A DNA stretch of 64,000 nt from Heliocidaris erythrogramma (taxonomy: Eukaryota; Echinodermata; Echinoidea; Camarodonta; Echinometridae): NCBI GenBank assembly GCA_025617745.1, contig CM046858.1, positions 41,957,850 to 42,021,849 on the forward strand, in the 5' to 3' direction. Position numbers and translations under genes: made by a program. Below, in pieces: positions 1-10,485 of this stretch. The notes beneath the pieces are model-generated. The model saw only the letters and a program-made list of their open reading frames with translations. It had not been told where the DNA came from and did no database searches. Each line of letters begins with the position of its first letter. The stretch's first letter is position 1.

Positions 1-349
1 TTTAATTTCCCTTACAAACAGCTCATTCCCGGTATGTCATTCATTTACAAACAATGGTTGAGTTAGAGCTTTTCCTATAAAAGTGCCATTAAAATTCGAC
101 TTTCGCACATGAGTTTTTGAAAAAGTCCTTACCGTGGGAGGGGAATACCCCCTCCTACACCTTCCCTCGCCGCTGGCGCCTCCCCCTATTTAAAATTCCT
201 GGATCCTCCATTGGCAGGGATTACTCGGCAAGAGTACCCATTGCCCGGCATTTCATCCTCCCTGGCCACTCCATTGAAGACTTCAGAGTGAGTGGCGCCA
301 TCAAATTCAGTGGCGATGACTCGTCAAGGAAGAGGCAGGGAGAATTTTT

Positions 350-670
350 TAAAAATTGTTTTTACCGTTTTTCTCTTTCTCGTTTTTCTTTCCTTTTTTC
401 TGGGCTTTTTCCCTTCTCTCTCTCTCCCTTCTCTCTTTTTCCATTTCCCCCTTCTCCCTCCCTATGCCCCTCTTTTTTTTTCTTTCCCTGTCGTCCTATC
501 CCTGTCTATTCTCTCTCTCTTTCTCTCCCCCATCTTGTTTACTCTTCCTCTCGTTCTCTTTTTTTCTACTATGATTTTGCTCCTTGTGGATTGTGTTCCA
601 TCCTTTTTCTGTTTATCTCTCTCTCTCTATCTTTCTTTACCTTGTACTACTCTCTTGGTTTGTTGCGCGA
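350..670. repeat. Pyrimidine-rich tract
   Basis: This is almost pure C/T on the plus strand, with CTCTCT and TTTTCC runs. Open frames across it encode only S/F/L/P-rich low-complexity peptide and are not credible genes. The rest of 1-1570 shows no coding exon. Confidence 0.85.
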
Positions 671-879
671 GTATTCTTAAGCGCTATGCGCTTACTGACG
701 CACTGCGTTGCTATGTTGGATGCTATTCAAATAAATTTCATAATTTCCTCATGAAGCCCTATGGGCGAAAAATTTGCCATCTCTTACGGAATTCTTTATT
801 TATTGCGAGTTTATCTTATATACACTAGAAAGAGTAAAAACTCAGCAGTCAAATAAAAAAAAACCGCAGGAGCCAAAAA

Positions 880-1312
880 TTTGGACTGACGTTTCGGTCA
901 AAGACCTTTATCAAAGTAAGACTGAAAGCAATCAGATGCAAGAAATTAAGAAGACGCGTAAGTTGCCATGATACAAATAATAATAATAACAGTAAGCTGG
1001 ACGCATGATGTAAGCGCTAGGAATGACAATTAAACTACGCGATTTTATTGCGTTTTAAGTTTGCACGCACTAGAGGTACGCGTACGCGCAGCTCAGCCGT
1101 GCGTTAGTACCTTTTTGCCGTGCGTTAGTACTTTTTTGCACGGTCACGTGGTGTTATTTGACCAATCAGGATGGCTACATTCTTGAACCCATTTTATAAA
1201 TACATATATATATATATATAAAGTTCAGAAAGTTCTGCGACGCAGAAACAGAATAAAAGACTCCGTTAAACACAAAAGGTTCAATATTTCGCCTATAAGG
1301 CTTCTTCAGGAA
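880..1312 (-). repeat. Retroelement-end-like region with two 'stem-GAAA' motifs
   Basis: Read on the minus strand, 1312-1270 contains CTGAAGA, a GCC/GGC stem with a 5-nt loop, then GAAA. About 400 bp away, 915-880 contains TTGATAA, a GGTC/GACC stem, then GAAAC. Both resemble the hammerhead-ribozyme core (CTGANGA-stem-GAAA) found at the ends of Penelope-like elements. However, the second copy has changes at core positions and the first has an extra A before the stem. An AT dinucleotide run lies at 1201-1219. The element class is inferred only. Confidence 0.3.
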
Positions 1313-1635
1313 ATACTTTAAAATATACACCAAGCATGTAGCGCATAGCGCGTAATTATTGTCAAGACAAATTGATTACTTAATCATTTATTACGTGTTA
1401 TTTGTATTAGGTGGCGTCGTTAATACATGAAAATGCTTTAAAAGAGAGCCCCGTAGAAAGAAACAAAAAAGAGAAATAAACTTTACCTTTTGTCATACTT
1501 ATCTATTAAATAGTTTGTTAACAGAAATGTTTGTCCTAACCAGGAAATGTAATTTAGTTACATTTTCTTGTCCTAACCTTGCAATCTTTTTTTGATTTCA
1601 CAATTCAAGAAGAGATAAACTGTAGTTAATTTTAC

Positions 1636-1964
1636 CTTGAGAAATGAGCCCCATTTAGGATGTTTTCGAATCCAGGCATCGCCCGTTTCACCGTAGCAAC
1701 TGGTCTTGCCTTGGAGCTGACATCGAAGCACAAACCCAAGGACGAATGTTCCACCAGGTTTGAGGGACTGGAAGATATTCTTTAGAACACTCTCGTGATC
1801 CTTGCACCAGTGAAGAACTGTCACGCTGACTATTTTGGTGAACTTTTCACGCCAATCGGCATGGTGATCACCGAACGTCTGCGCGTCTCCTTCTACGTAT
1901 CGTACATTTGGCCCGGGGTTTTTCTGATTTGCAAATTCTATCATTGCAGGGGAGATGTCCAATC
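1636..1964 (-). CDS. SAM-dependent methyltransferase, internal exon (JHAMT-like class)
   Basis: This is coding exon 2 of a class I methyltransferase. It begins after a TTGCAG acceptor (1967-1965) and ends with AAG before a GTAAAA donor at 1635. It encodes 109 complete codons and starts in phase 1, which exactly completes the Gly codon left open by the exon at 13799. It opens with LDISPAMIEFA, the acidic strand-beta2 segment after motif I. It continues through VRYVEGDAQTF (adenine-contacting acidic residue), IVSVTVLHWC (motif IV region) and LKPGGTFVLGF (strand beta5). This motif order is typical of juvenile hormone acid O-methyltransferase-like proteins of about 270-290 residues; here about 172 are visible. 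The substrate cannot be told from sequence. The remaining C-terminal exons must lie left of position 1. Confidence 0.85.
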
Positions 1965-2099
1965 CTGCAAGAAATGATTATCTCAATGATTAATAGTATT
2001 ATCAGTAATAATATCAATGATAATTTATGAATGAATGAGGGAACTTTATTAATTCAGTACACGTTTGAAATACAGTTCTTTGTTAATAGGACGACACGA

Positions 2100-2280
2100 C
2101 ACTAGAGCGCGCTACTGCTAGGGGGGGGGGGGGGGTATGGGGGTTCAGTTTCCCTCCATAATTCTCTGACATGCAAAAAAGGGGGGGGGGGGCACAACGC
2201 ATACTTTTCCTCCGAAGGGGGGTGGGGGGCACGGTCGGATGTGCCCCCCTAAATCCGCCACTGCTGGTGACAAATACATG
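2100..2280 (-). repeat. Family E repeat with G tracts ('aatccgcca' end)
   Basis: The segment contains 'cctccataattctctgaca' flanked by two long G runs and ends 'aatccgccactg'. The same words, in either orientation, recur at 47540-47770, 50490-50660 and 54740-54890. It is an interspersed non-coding repeat, and the tract lengths differ between copies. Confidence 0.65.
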
Positions 2281-2809
2281 TATGATTAACACACTTATCT
2301 TGTAGAGGGATTACACGTCTTGTAACAAATTAATATGACATAAAATGTAGTTGCTTATATCTACGCTAAGACATGTAATATGGTATTTACAATGAATCTT
2401 GAATATAGCCTACCCTTGTAATAAATGGTGGTTTTTTTGTAGCTCTACAAAAATGAATGAAAAGAGCATTTTCTTCCGATATCTCTGGGTAGACTATTCC
2501 ATACTTCTCTGTTCTCACTCTATAGGCTATCACAGGCGTAGCCAGGATTTTTCAATAGGGGGCCAGACATGAAGGATCCAACAGCATAGCCAGGATTTCA
2601 TTTTAGGGGGGGGGGCGGTTGTTGGGCACGCGAAGAGTGCGAAATTGGTGATGAGCACGCAAAGCGTGCTCCTCAGGGGTGGGTGCAGGGAGGGAAAGTT
2701 TTATTTATTTTTTAATTTTTTTATTTATATCAATTCTTTATCCAGAGTAGCCTGTTCATTACAATGATGATATAAAAGTACAGAATTCGTATACAATAAA
2801 ATGAGGAAT

Positions 2810-3010
2810 TTAGAAAGCAGGTGTTTTAGGGATAGAGTAAGATAAAGAGAGGGTGAGAAGAAAGACATGGGGAGCGAGAGTATAATAAGAGAAGGGAAGG
2901 ACTGACCAGAAGGAGGAAAAAGTTAGAAATATGCTTAGTGACAAGGGCGGAGAACAATAAAGAGAAAGGGAGAAAGAGAGACACAGAGAGAGGGTGTGAC
3001 AGAAAGTAAT
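2810..3010. repeat. Purine-rich tract
   Basis: GAGAGA/GGAAGG-rich low-complexity sequence. The minus-strand open frame is low-complexity S/L and not a gene. Confidence 0.75.
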
Positions 3011-3149
3011 TATTAAAGAAAAATCCGTAGCAATAGACAGACCCATGAAATGCGAGGTAATATAAATATCAATTATAATATAAAGAATCAATTACATATA
3101 CTAAAATGATCACATGCATAAAATAAAATAAACATTATATAATCTGTTA

Positions 3150-3425
3150 CAACGGGCAAAGCTCTGACGTTTTACAGCAAATTTGAGAGAAAGATAACGG
3201 CCCGTAACACTTTTTTTTAAGGCGGAAAGTTATAGTTCGACGCCGTGGCTGCTTTTCAGGTATTTGGACGCAATATTGCACTGTATGTGACAGTGGTTGA
3301 TGGAGGGAGTGGGGAGTTTCCCCCTTCCCGCGCGAGAGAAAGATAACGGCTTGTAGCAAACAATTTTTTTAGGCGGAAAGTTATAGTTGTACGCCCGGAC
3401 TGGGTTAGGGACGCAACATGTCACA
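3150..3425 (+). repeat. Family A interspersed repeat
   Basis: It carries 'gagaaagataacggc' and 'aggcggaaagttatagtt' twice each within 270 bp. Similar segments lie at 7497-7695 (same orientation), and at 28735-29122 and 29725-29905 (inverted). No coding capacity is seen. Confidence 0.6.
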
Positions 3426-3429
3426 TGCG

Positions 3430-3920
3430 AAGAAGCGAACCTAGGTATTATGGTGCCCGGGGCAAACAATGAACTTATCCCCCCCCCCCCCCGAGTGCCC
3501 AAACCTATCTACGTTACTGTACAAGCGAGGGAGCAAAACGACCGAGCGGCAAATTTTTCACTTTTGAACCCTAAAAAACGCATTTTCTTGTGCAATTTAC
3601 CCAGGAACTTTTGCATTTGACCACCGCAGTTGAGCGGCAGAGAAGCTCGAATTTTATACATTGATAAACGGTTTGATTCACTCACTTCTACAATCAGGAG
3701 CAGAACTAACGAAAACTCTATAGCCTAGGCTTGAGAAAGAGTGGAGAAATTCAGCAAGGCAACCTGATCGAAGTTGAGATTACTTTCAAAAGTTGAACCT
3801 TTGCAAATGCTGTTATACACTTTATCCTATTGGGAGCGCAATATTTAGCAGGAGTCATATGAAACTTACGTGATATAACGAGCAAAGCAATGACATCTTT
3901 GACAGTTTTGTAATATCATG
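3430..3920 (+). repeat. Family B interspersed repeat
   Basis: It begins near 'aggtattatggtgcccggggc', then a C tract, then 'gcgaccgagcggcaaattt', 'gaccaccgca' and 'gaaccttttgcaaatgctg'-like words. These are shared with 11005-11420, 12386-13360 (interrupted by a MITE) and 30170-30605 (inverted). Non-coding. Confidence 0.65.
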
Positions 3921-3975
3921 TGAAAAGTTAGATGAGATACTTCCAATAGCCAAGCTTTGGTATAGAAGTTACTGA

Positions 3976-5138
3976 TTACAAACAAAGCATTCCCCTAGCT
4001 AGTAATCCTTCCCTGGGATTAATTGGTCTAAACACACCTCAGAACAATAACCTCTTGTGGTTCGATCTAGCAGAATAAAACCTACCAGCATAACCTGTCC
4101 TTTGTATTAGTCGGTCATTAAAGGTCTCAGAATATTCCCTCTTTGGAATTAATTACAATAGATATTTCCAGAAACTTCTCATTCTTATGCTCCTGGATGT
4201 TCAGTTACTTCCCCCTCATAGTATAAATAGTTGAGAAATTATGTTCTCTGGGTCCTTTTATCGGACTTTTTCCTTTGTGTTGTGCTTCTGCCCGTGCGGG
4301 CCTTGATAGGGGAGTACCAAGTCTTCATACCAAGCCTTTTCGTATCACTAATATACAGGGTTGGAAAAAAGTTTGGAATATTTTTATTCCAAGAATTATT
4401 TCTTGTCTTAAACACATCCCTCGTCATTTTAAGTTCTTCTTTGAGGTTCAAATAAAAGATATGTGTCCCTTTTTAACTTTAAAAGCACAACATTAAAAAT
4501 CAGGCTTATCACACAGTGCAGAGGTCCACTTGGAATTCGGAAGCGTATATTTGCTGTTTTTGCAAATGTCTAACGAAAAAGTTAAATAATCAGTTACAGT
4601 TTAATTGCTATACCGAAGTCCTCAAAATGACTGCAAACTGCACGTAGCTTTTTCAAAATTCCACGTGAAGTACAAAAATGTATAACAAGATGTTCAAACA
4701 CAAATAGAGCAAATCTGACAACATGTGGTTCATTGGTCAGCCATTGTAACATGTTTAACGTTTAACAATATTACGTAATCTTTGGTACAAGATGTAACAG
4801 TAGACTTCATTCAACACAGTTAATCCGATTTGGATGAATTATTCATCACAATATAGTAGAAACTAGCATTTAAAATCAGACATACTCATCGCCAAAAAAA
4901 TATTCCAAACTTTTTTCCAACCCTGTATATATATATGTATTTGTTAAACTGTGATACGTTATCATCATCTGCTTCTCCGATGTTTATATTCTACAATAAA
5001 TGTTGTTTTATACATTTATATTTCCACATTGTGCATGGACTCTCCTTCGTCGTGTCATGATCTTAGTTAACACTCGCCATCATCCACGCTACGATATACA
5101 CTGATCTTCTACAAATGACTAAAACTAAGAGTGTTACA
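3976..5138 (+). repeat. 5' LTR of a Ty3/gypsy-like element (left edge uncertain)
   Basis: A TATA-like TATAAATAG lies at about 4220, AATAAA at about 4995, and the right end reads GTGTTACA at 5131-5138, directly before a primer-binding-site-like sequence. A 570-bp MITE has inserted inside it (4356-4925). Without the MITE the LTR would be roughly 0.6 kb. The left edge (TG near 3976) is a guess, because no second full LTR exists for alignment and no clean target duplication was found. Confidence 0.45.
4356..4925. mobile_element. Tc1/mariner-type MITE, copy 1 (570 bp)
   Basis: It is bounded by TA on both sides (4354-4355 and 4926-4927). The terminal inverted repeats match perfectly for about 30 bp and begin CAGGGTTGGAAAAAAGTTTG. 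There is no transposase-length frame. Copy 2 at 12476-13039 is nearly identical, with a small 'gtttaac' duplication distinguishing copy 1. Length, TIR and TA target duplication fit a non-autonomous Tc1/mariner derivative. Confidence 0.9.
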
Positions 5139-5139
5139 T

Positions 5140-5159
5140 TGGTGGCAGCGTGAAGCGGT
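5140..5159 (+). other. Primer binding site of LTR element
   Basis: TGGTGGCAGCGTGAAGC starts one base after the LTR end ...TTACA. A TGG start at this distance is the standard position for a tRNA primer-binding site. The priming tRNA is not assigned. Confidence 0.55.
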
Positions 5160-6906
5160 TTAACGCCATCTCGATATCTGAGTTATTGTTGTGGTTCCTG
5201 ATATTGCTAACTTTTCTGCTGATGCCGATTGTATACTTTCGACTAAATATTACTATGATAACTGTTCCTGCTTATTTATCTCATCGTTGTCTCCGATTAC
5301 TCTACGCATTTTTGTCTTCATTATCTTGGATGGACTTGCTACATTTTGTTCTCGCCATCCTTCGGATGCCATTCCTAAATGTATAGCTGAGTTATACATT
5401 CATGAACTGCTCTAGGATCATGTCTATACATTCGACACTCATGCACCAGGTATTCGTCGTCCTCCTGGTCCCTTTTGATGGTCTTTATAATACTTTTTCA
5501 TCCTGTTCCTGCATCCTGATCCTGTTTTAATAAGTTCCTGCTAACATTCCTGCTGCACCTGTTCACGAGTTTCCTGTCCCTGTCTGGCCTGTTGTCGTCG
5601 TCATTGTGGTCATCGTCATCATGTGGTACATGGATTGCGACACTTCTCAAGCCGCCCTTCTCTGATTCTCACTCCTTCAAGTAACTTCTAACTGAATTCA
5701 CGATAATTTTTATCTTTCAATTAGCCTCAAGCTTGGACATTAATACCAGAGACTGTCTAGCATTATTGTCTCTTTCTTTTATATTGTCTTCGTTCCTTAT
5801 TGCCCTGAGTAAGTTTTTCTTTGATTTCTCACCATGTTACTCATTCGACTTTATTATCACTGATTTTTTTAAATGTCTGTATTCTTGAATCCTTTCAGTT
5901 TCGCTTCGAGTTTCTTAATATTCTTTGTCTCTATTTCCGCCTTGACACAAATACGTGCCCCCTACTTTTGATTCAATTTACTTTGCTGCCCTAGTACATC
6001 AAATTTCTTGTTTATCATCATTTAAATGGATTGGAAATTGAAATATGGCGTGTACTCCCGCCCAGTTCCCTCTGTTTCATATCCTTCTGTTCCCCACATC
6101 CCCATCTTCTTGACGACATTTTTGATGACTCTTCTAGGCCTATTCCAGCCGCACTAGACTACTCATCTCCGCACACTTTAATTAGCCGGTGTCTTGTGGA
6201 CAATTTACCCTGTCTTGCTGATCATGAGATCTATCCACCCCTCTATTAATCTTGTCCTCCATGTGATTCTAATCCTACCCATACATACCACGGGGGCACT
6301 TTGGTCGCCCCTGTCAGTCCAGGATTACAGACTGATTTCACATTATGTGAATTTCAAATTGTTGACGACATTAACCCCCATATCATTTTAGGTCTTGATT
6401 TTCTTAATGGCCTAGAACGCCACTTTGAGGTTATCACAGACTATTTCTCGTCCGCTCTCATTGTTTCATGGGCTAGAATTCCTTTCATGTCATGCAGTTA
6501 CATCAAATACATGTATCATGAGCCCGTCGCTGAAGTGTGTGTGTGTGTGTTAGCAAACTTGTTGTTCCAGACAGGTCGTCCCAACAGCCTGTACAGACCC
6601 GGCTGCTCAAGCGAACCCTAGCTTAAATGTCGCCTCATCCTCAGACTCTTATGATCCCGTCCCCAATACCGTCTTTTCGCCTTTACCTTCCCCTCCATCT
6701 ACACGTTCTGAGGCTGTCCAGTACTCTAATGTTCATCATGAGGTTAGCCCTGCGAATCACATCTCAACCCCTCCTCCTAATCCTCAAACCTTTCCTGTGC
6801 TCCCTCCCTGTTCAAATGCTGTCAACTTTTCTTCCGAGTCTACCTTCCCCTCCATCTACACTAGTGCACCAACAAGATCTCTATCCCTAAAACTAAGAGT
6901 GTTACA
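5160..6906 (+). mobile_element. Degenerate internal region of LTR retrotransposon with 3' LTR stub
   Basis: This is internal DNA without intact gag or pol. A retropepsin-like stretch is visible at 6301-6480, followed by a Ser/Pro-rich linker-like frame at about 6604-6886. The last 20 bp (6887-6906) repeat exactly the last 20 bp of the 5' LTR (5119-5138), so the reverse transcriptase, integrase and nearly all of the 3' LTR are deleted. The element is dead. Confidence 0.6.
6280..6480 (+). pseudogene. Retropepsin-like protease fragment of LTR element
   Basis: The frame through 6301-6480 reads ...CEFQIVDDINPHIILGLDFL..., matching the C-terminal half of a retroviral-type aspartic protease, where the hydrophobic ILGxDFL motif precedes the linker to reverse transcriptase. 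The active-site DTG half would lie upstream, where the frame is broken. No reverse transcriptase follows. The position after an LTR and primer-binding site supports the call. The remnant is too decayed to assign a clade with certainty, but the ILGxDFL form fits Ty3/gypsy. Confidence 0.5.
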
Positions 6907-7496
6907 AAGTAATCACAATGATTGGTAAGGATTTGGGGGCGCGTGGTCTGTGAAGATTATGATTTTTTCTTCATTTCCCCCTATTTTTTCTTTCTCTCCT
7001 TTGCGTTTTTGTCGCCCCCTCCAAGTGCTACCCGGGGAACGTGCTCCCCCGCCCCCTAGATACACCACTGAGCAAAGAGACCGAGTGGGGTGGGAGGGGG
7101 TATCTCCCTTCCAGTTTTATAGACAAATTTTTCAAAAAATCTGTCTATAAAACTTGCACTTTAGAGCATCCCAAAATGGTTTTTAATGAAAAGAAGGAAT
7201 GCACGGATCTACGCCAATGAACGGAACCCCTTCATTGAGAATAACAATGCGAGCGAACGAATTTTCTTCGATATTTTCGCATTGACATTATGGCATTTCC
7301 TATTTCCTTACTTCTAATCATAAAAGATTGTGATGGTATTTCAAGATCAAACATCATGAGTTGGGATAATTATTAGTTTTAAGTTAATGTATCATAATTC
7401 TTCTTTATTTTATCCAAAAATATTTGGGGGTGAAAATACAGGCCATCTTTTTTTTTGGATATATACCCCACCCCCCCCCCCCCGGGATCGACACCC
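6907..7496. other. Non-coding stretch
   Basis: No convincing gene. Contains a 'gccccctagatacaccactg' transposon-end word near 7050-7070 and a C-run at about 7470-7484. Confidence 0.5.
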
Positions 7497-7695
7497 ATGG
7501 TAATAGGGGTGGGTGCAGGGAGAGGAGAGTTATTTCCCCCCTTCGCGCGCGAAGCGCGAAAACTTTGATGTAGCAAATTTTGAGAGCCAGATAACGGCTT
7601 GTAGCGCCGTTTTAGGCCCTTTTCTCTCACTTCCCCCGCTTTTTTTTCATAGTGGCATGGCCCCCGGTGCCCCCTGTCTACGCCAGTGTCTATGT
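7497..7695 (+). repeat. Family A repeat, second copy
   Basis: It holds 'gggtgcagggaga', a pseudo-palindromic 'cgcgcgcgaagcgcg' and 'agataacggcttgtag', and ends '...ctacgccagtg', the same order as at 3150-3425. Non-coding. Confidence 0.55.
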
Positions 7696-7959
7696 AGACA
7701 GAGAAGGACACTCACCGAGATTGCCCGGATGTTCGTCGAGGTCGTCCGGGCTGTCATCCCCTACTATACTACTTGGTGAAAATTGATGATGTGAAGTTTG
7801 TTTTATGGGAATAATATTTCGGAAAAGTGTTACAAATTTGTGTGTGTATGTGTTTGCTTTGGAGGATACACCATACGTCGACAAGAGTCCCACATTACTC
7901 TTTGTGTGTCACCTACATAGACCCTCTACATGTATGCACGCTGTGCCTTGGAAACAGGT

Positions 7960-8030
7960 GCATGGCTGTGTACTGCTATTTGGTGAGAGATATACACTGT
8001 ACTGCTATTTAGTGAGAGATATACTGATTG
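7960..8030 (+). repeat. Short direct repeat
   Basis: 'tactgctatttggtgagagat' and 'tactgctatttagtgagagat' occur within 50 bp: two units of about 27 bp. Confidence 0.7.
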
Positions 8031-8175
8031 CCAAATATACATTTAATACTTTTCATTATACATAAACATGATTCCCTTAAAAACTAACTCGTATCAAGGC
8101 ATTCCAGGTGGAGCAAACTTTAGGTATAAACTTCCAAAAGCTTGAAATCAACTATAAACCATCTGAATAACTCAT

Positions 8176-8469
8176 ATGAAAAAGACAGCAAAGGTTTGGA
8201 CAAAGCAGCTTTCAAATATATTCCCTCATTTAAATGAGGATATTTGCAAACATTTTGGCCTGATTCATGGTTCAACGAATTGGCAAGCTAGCGAAGAAGA
8301 CACCGAGCGCCATCTTGTTGAATCGGAAGATACCGATGAACAATATGCACTTCTTCTCTTCTTTCGTATGAGGAAAGAACAATATGCACTTAATAGTCCC
8401 ATTCTCACCGAAGGCGCGACGTCGACGCTGAATAGTGACAATGACAATGGTGGACAATGCATTTGGTGA
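8176..8469 (+). CDS. Hypothetical 97-codon ORF
   Basis: An open frame of 97 codons beginning with ATG, with mixed amino-acid composition and an acidic middle (EEDTERHLVESEDTDEQ). A short internal duplication (EQYALLLFF / EQYALNS) comes from a direct repeat in the DNA. I do not recognise the protein, and it has no clear splice sites or promoter. It lies inside the methyltransferase intron between two repeats, so it may be a transposon fragment or chance. Confidence 0.2.
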   Translation: MKKTAKVWTKQLSNIFPHLNEDICKHFGLIHGSTNWQASEEDTERHLVESEDTDEQYALLLFFRMRKEQYALNSPILTEGATSTLNSDNDNGGQCIW

Positions 8470-8549
8470 GGATCTATTGTTGATGGGACCCAGACCGTGC
8501 TTTGTGTGAAAACTGCGTAGCAATCCCTGATCGTATTACCGCCATAGAA

Positions 8550-9460
8550 TTAAAGGAGAATCAACCCATAATTACAAATTTACTTATTTTGGAAGGTGTA
8601 ATATATTCCTACTTATTGGCCTAAATCATTTTCTAATAAGATATCAGAAAAGGGTATAAATAAAGATATTCCAACACCCGGTATCGTCTCCTACTCATTT
8701 CCATGGGGGCTGCCATTTTCTTGCTGATTTGGAGTTGTACATGAACCATTGAGAAATGTTCCAGTCAAGAAGATATTTTGAATCCAAGACCTAAATTGCT
8801 TTTCTTCATTACCTAAAATCCCATATGTGATGAAAAATATAAAGTGGGTGTTTACATGTATTATAAAAATTAAATCTTTATAATGATATTTTTAAAATGT
8901 CTGGTTTTGCCTAACAAAAATCTGTTTTCTTGGATTTGCCAAACAGAGCAGAACATAATATATGCAGCATGCATTCTGACTTTTCAAGTCCATTATCCGA
9001 AAGCAGGTGAATGCATAGTTTGCCGCTATAGATGCTCAGGGAAGAAGCATCCATACATTTGAATTAATTTGCTCCGTCCCATACGTCACAGTATCGAGAA
9101 AATAGATTTCTATTAAGCGAATATCGATTTTCAACAGAAATATATAAGGAAATCTTCAGTTTAAAAATAAATTGACATATCTATTCTATATTTTTAATCT
9201 CAAACGGGTTTTTAATTTTGAAAAAGGCAATTGGGCATTTGGATTAAGAAAATCTTAATGTACACATAAAAAAAATGGCAGCCCCCATGTACTTGCTAGC
9301 AGACGATACATATTGCGAGCAGATGATAAATTTTGCTCAGAAAATCTTGATTCGTATCGATCTCGTATATTTTGACGCGAAGCCATATAGTCTAACAAGA
9401 AGGAATAAATAACACCTTTGAACACTATCGTCTGTATTTTTGAGGTTAATTCTCCTTTAA
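8550..9460. mobile_element. Foldback element family C, copy 1 (911 bp)
   Basis: The ends are inverted: TTAAAGGAGAAT at 8550 and ATTCTCCTTTAA at 9460. A second, inner inverted word, catgggggctgccatt at 8702-8717 and its complement at 9274-9289, gives a nested hairpin. The same two-level architecture occurs at 30752-31405 and 53686-54460. No coding capacity is seen. Confidence 0.75.
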
Positions 9461-9531
9461 TCTTCTGTACAATGCAGGGGTTTCTGTTTTTTCCCATTAA
9501 TTTTATCAAATAAACAACGAGCATACAACCA

Positions 9532-9870
9532 ATGGTGTCTGCAGTATTTTTGTTGTCGGCCAAGTACTTAAAATGGTGGTGTCCAGCCCCATATACTCCT
9601 GCACTGTATAGTGATGTTCTGAAATCTACTCCAGAGCCAATGTTACATTCACAATGCAGAGGCTGGTATAATTGCGGAGAGATGAACCACAGTCAGCAAA
9701 AGTGCCGATACGACGATGTCATACGATGTCATAACTGTGGAGGACTCGGCCACACAGCAATTACATGTATTAATGTTGTGGCCAAGAAGAGTGTGCCGAT
9801 CCTTCGGCCTCTGATAGTGTTTCCCTTGGTTCCAGTAATTATGTTCATGACTCTGCAAGTTTTGAAATAA
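9532..9870 (+). pseudogene. LINE ORF1 fragment with CCHC zinc knuckles
   Basis: The frame contains two adjacent zinc-knuckle motifs. The second is canonical CX2CX4HX4C (CHNCGGLGHTAITC). The first reads WYNCGEMNHSQQKC, so its first Cys is replaced by Trp. Such pairs are typical of the nucleic-acid-binding ORF1/Gag-like protein of non-LTR retrotransposons. The frame stops at 9870, and the endonuclease of the same kind of element lies 280 bp downstream, so both probably belong to one broken LINE. A cellular CCHC protein is less likely given this context. Confidence 0.6.
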
Positions 9871-10143
9871 TCAACACTGACTCCAATCCATCTGAAATGG
9901 ACTGTACTAATGAAAATGTTCATGTAATTTCAAATGGTAACAAAAGTCACCCAAATATCGATAATTCCCCCCTTAAGATTGATGCTGTAGTAACTGAACA
10001 TAATAACCCCCTGACGGAATATTGTAGTCCCTCTTATCAAACTCTATCTTGTCTACAAATTCATCTACACAAGATGACTTAAAATAGTTACAACAAATTC
10101 TGAGGAAAAGTTTTTCTGACATTCTAAATTTTCCAGATCTTCC

Positions 10144-10473
10144 ACTAAATATGGAATAAGCATTGCACACCTCAATGTTAGGACTCTATATCCAAACCTA
10201 ATCTCTGCTGCAGTAATTATACTGGCTTGGTATCGACCACCTGGCTCCAGTATGCATTTGTTTGATACTATTGAAAACGTTCTATCCAAGTTGGATGATG
10301 AATCTAAGGATATCATTCTCATAGGGGACCGAAATTGTGATTTATTGGCCTCTCCCCACAGCTGCTACTCGAAAAGACTAATTGAGCTATCAAATTGCTA
10401 TTCATTAAGTCAAGTAATCGATACACCCACAAGAATTGATCATAAGTCACAAATTGACGTTATTTTTATTTAA
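10144..10473 (+). pseudogene. LINE apurinic-type endonuclease fragment
   Basis: The open frame reads ISIAHLNVRTL near the start (the N-terminal strand of APE-like LINE endonucleases). It continues with WYRPPGSS and then IILIGDRNCDLL, the (I/L)GDxN motif carrying the catalytic Asp and Asn. The stretch between HLNVRTL and YRPP is far too short, so the catalytic Glu region is deleted. The frame ends DVIFI then TAA, with no reverse transcriptase behind it. Order and motifs fit a CR1/Jockey-like element whose ORF1 is at 9532-9870. Confidence 0.7.
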
Positions 10474-10485
10474 TATATTTTATAT

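Noticed and set aside
117..828. Open frames of 178-187 codons at the left edge
   Set aside because: They cross a CT-rich tract and encode S/F/L/P low complexity in all three frames.
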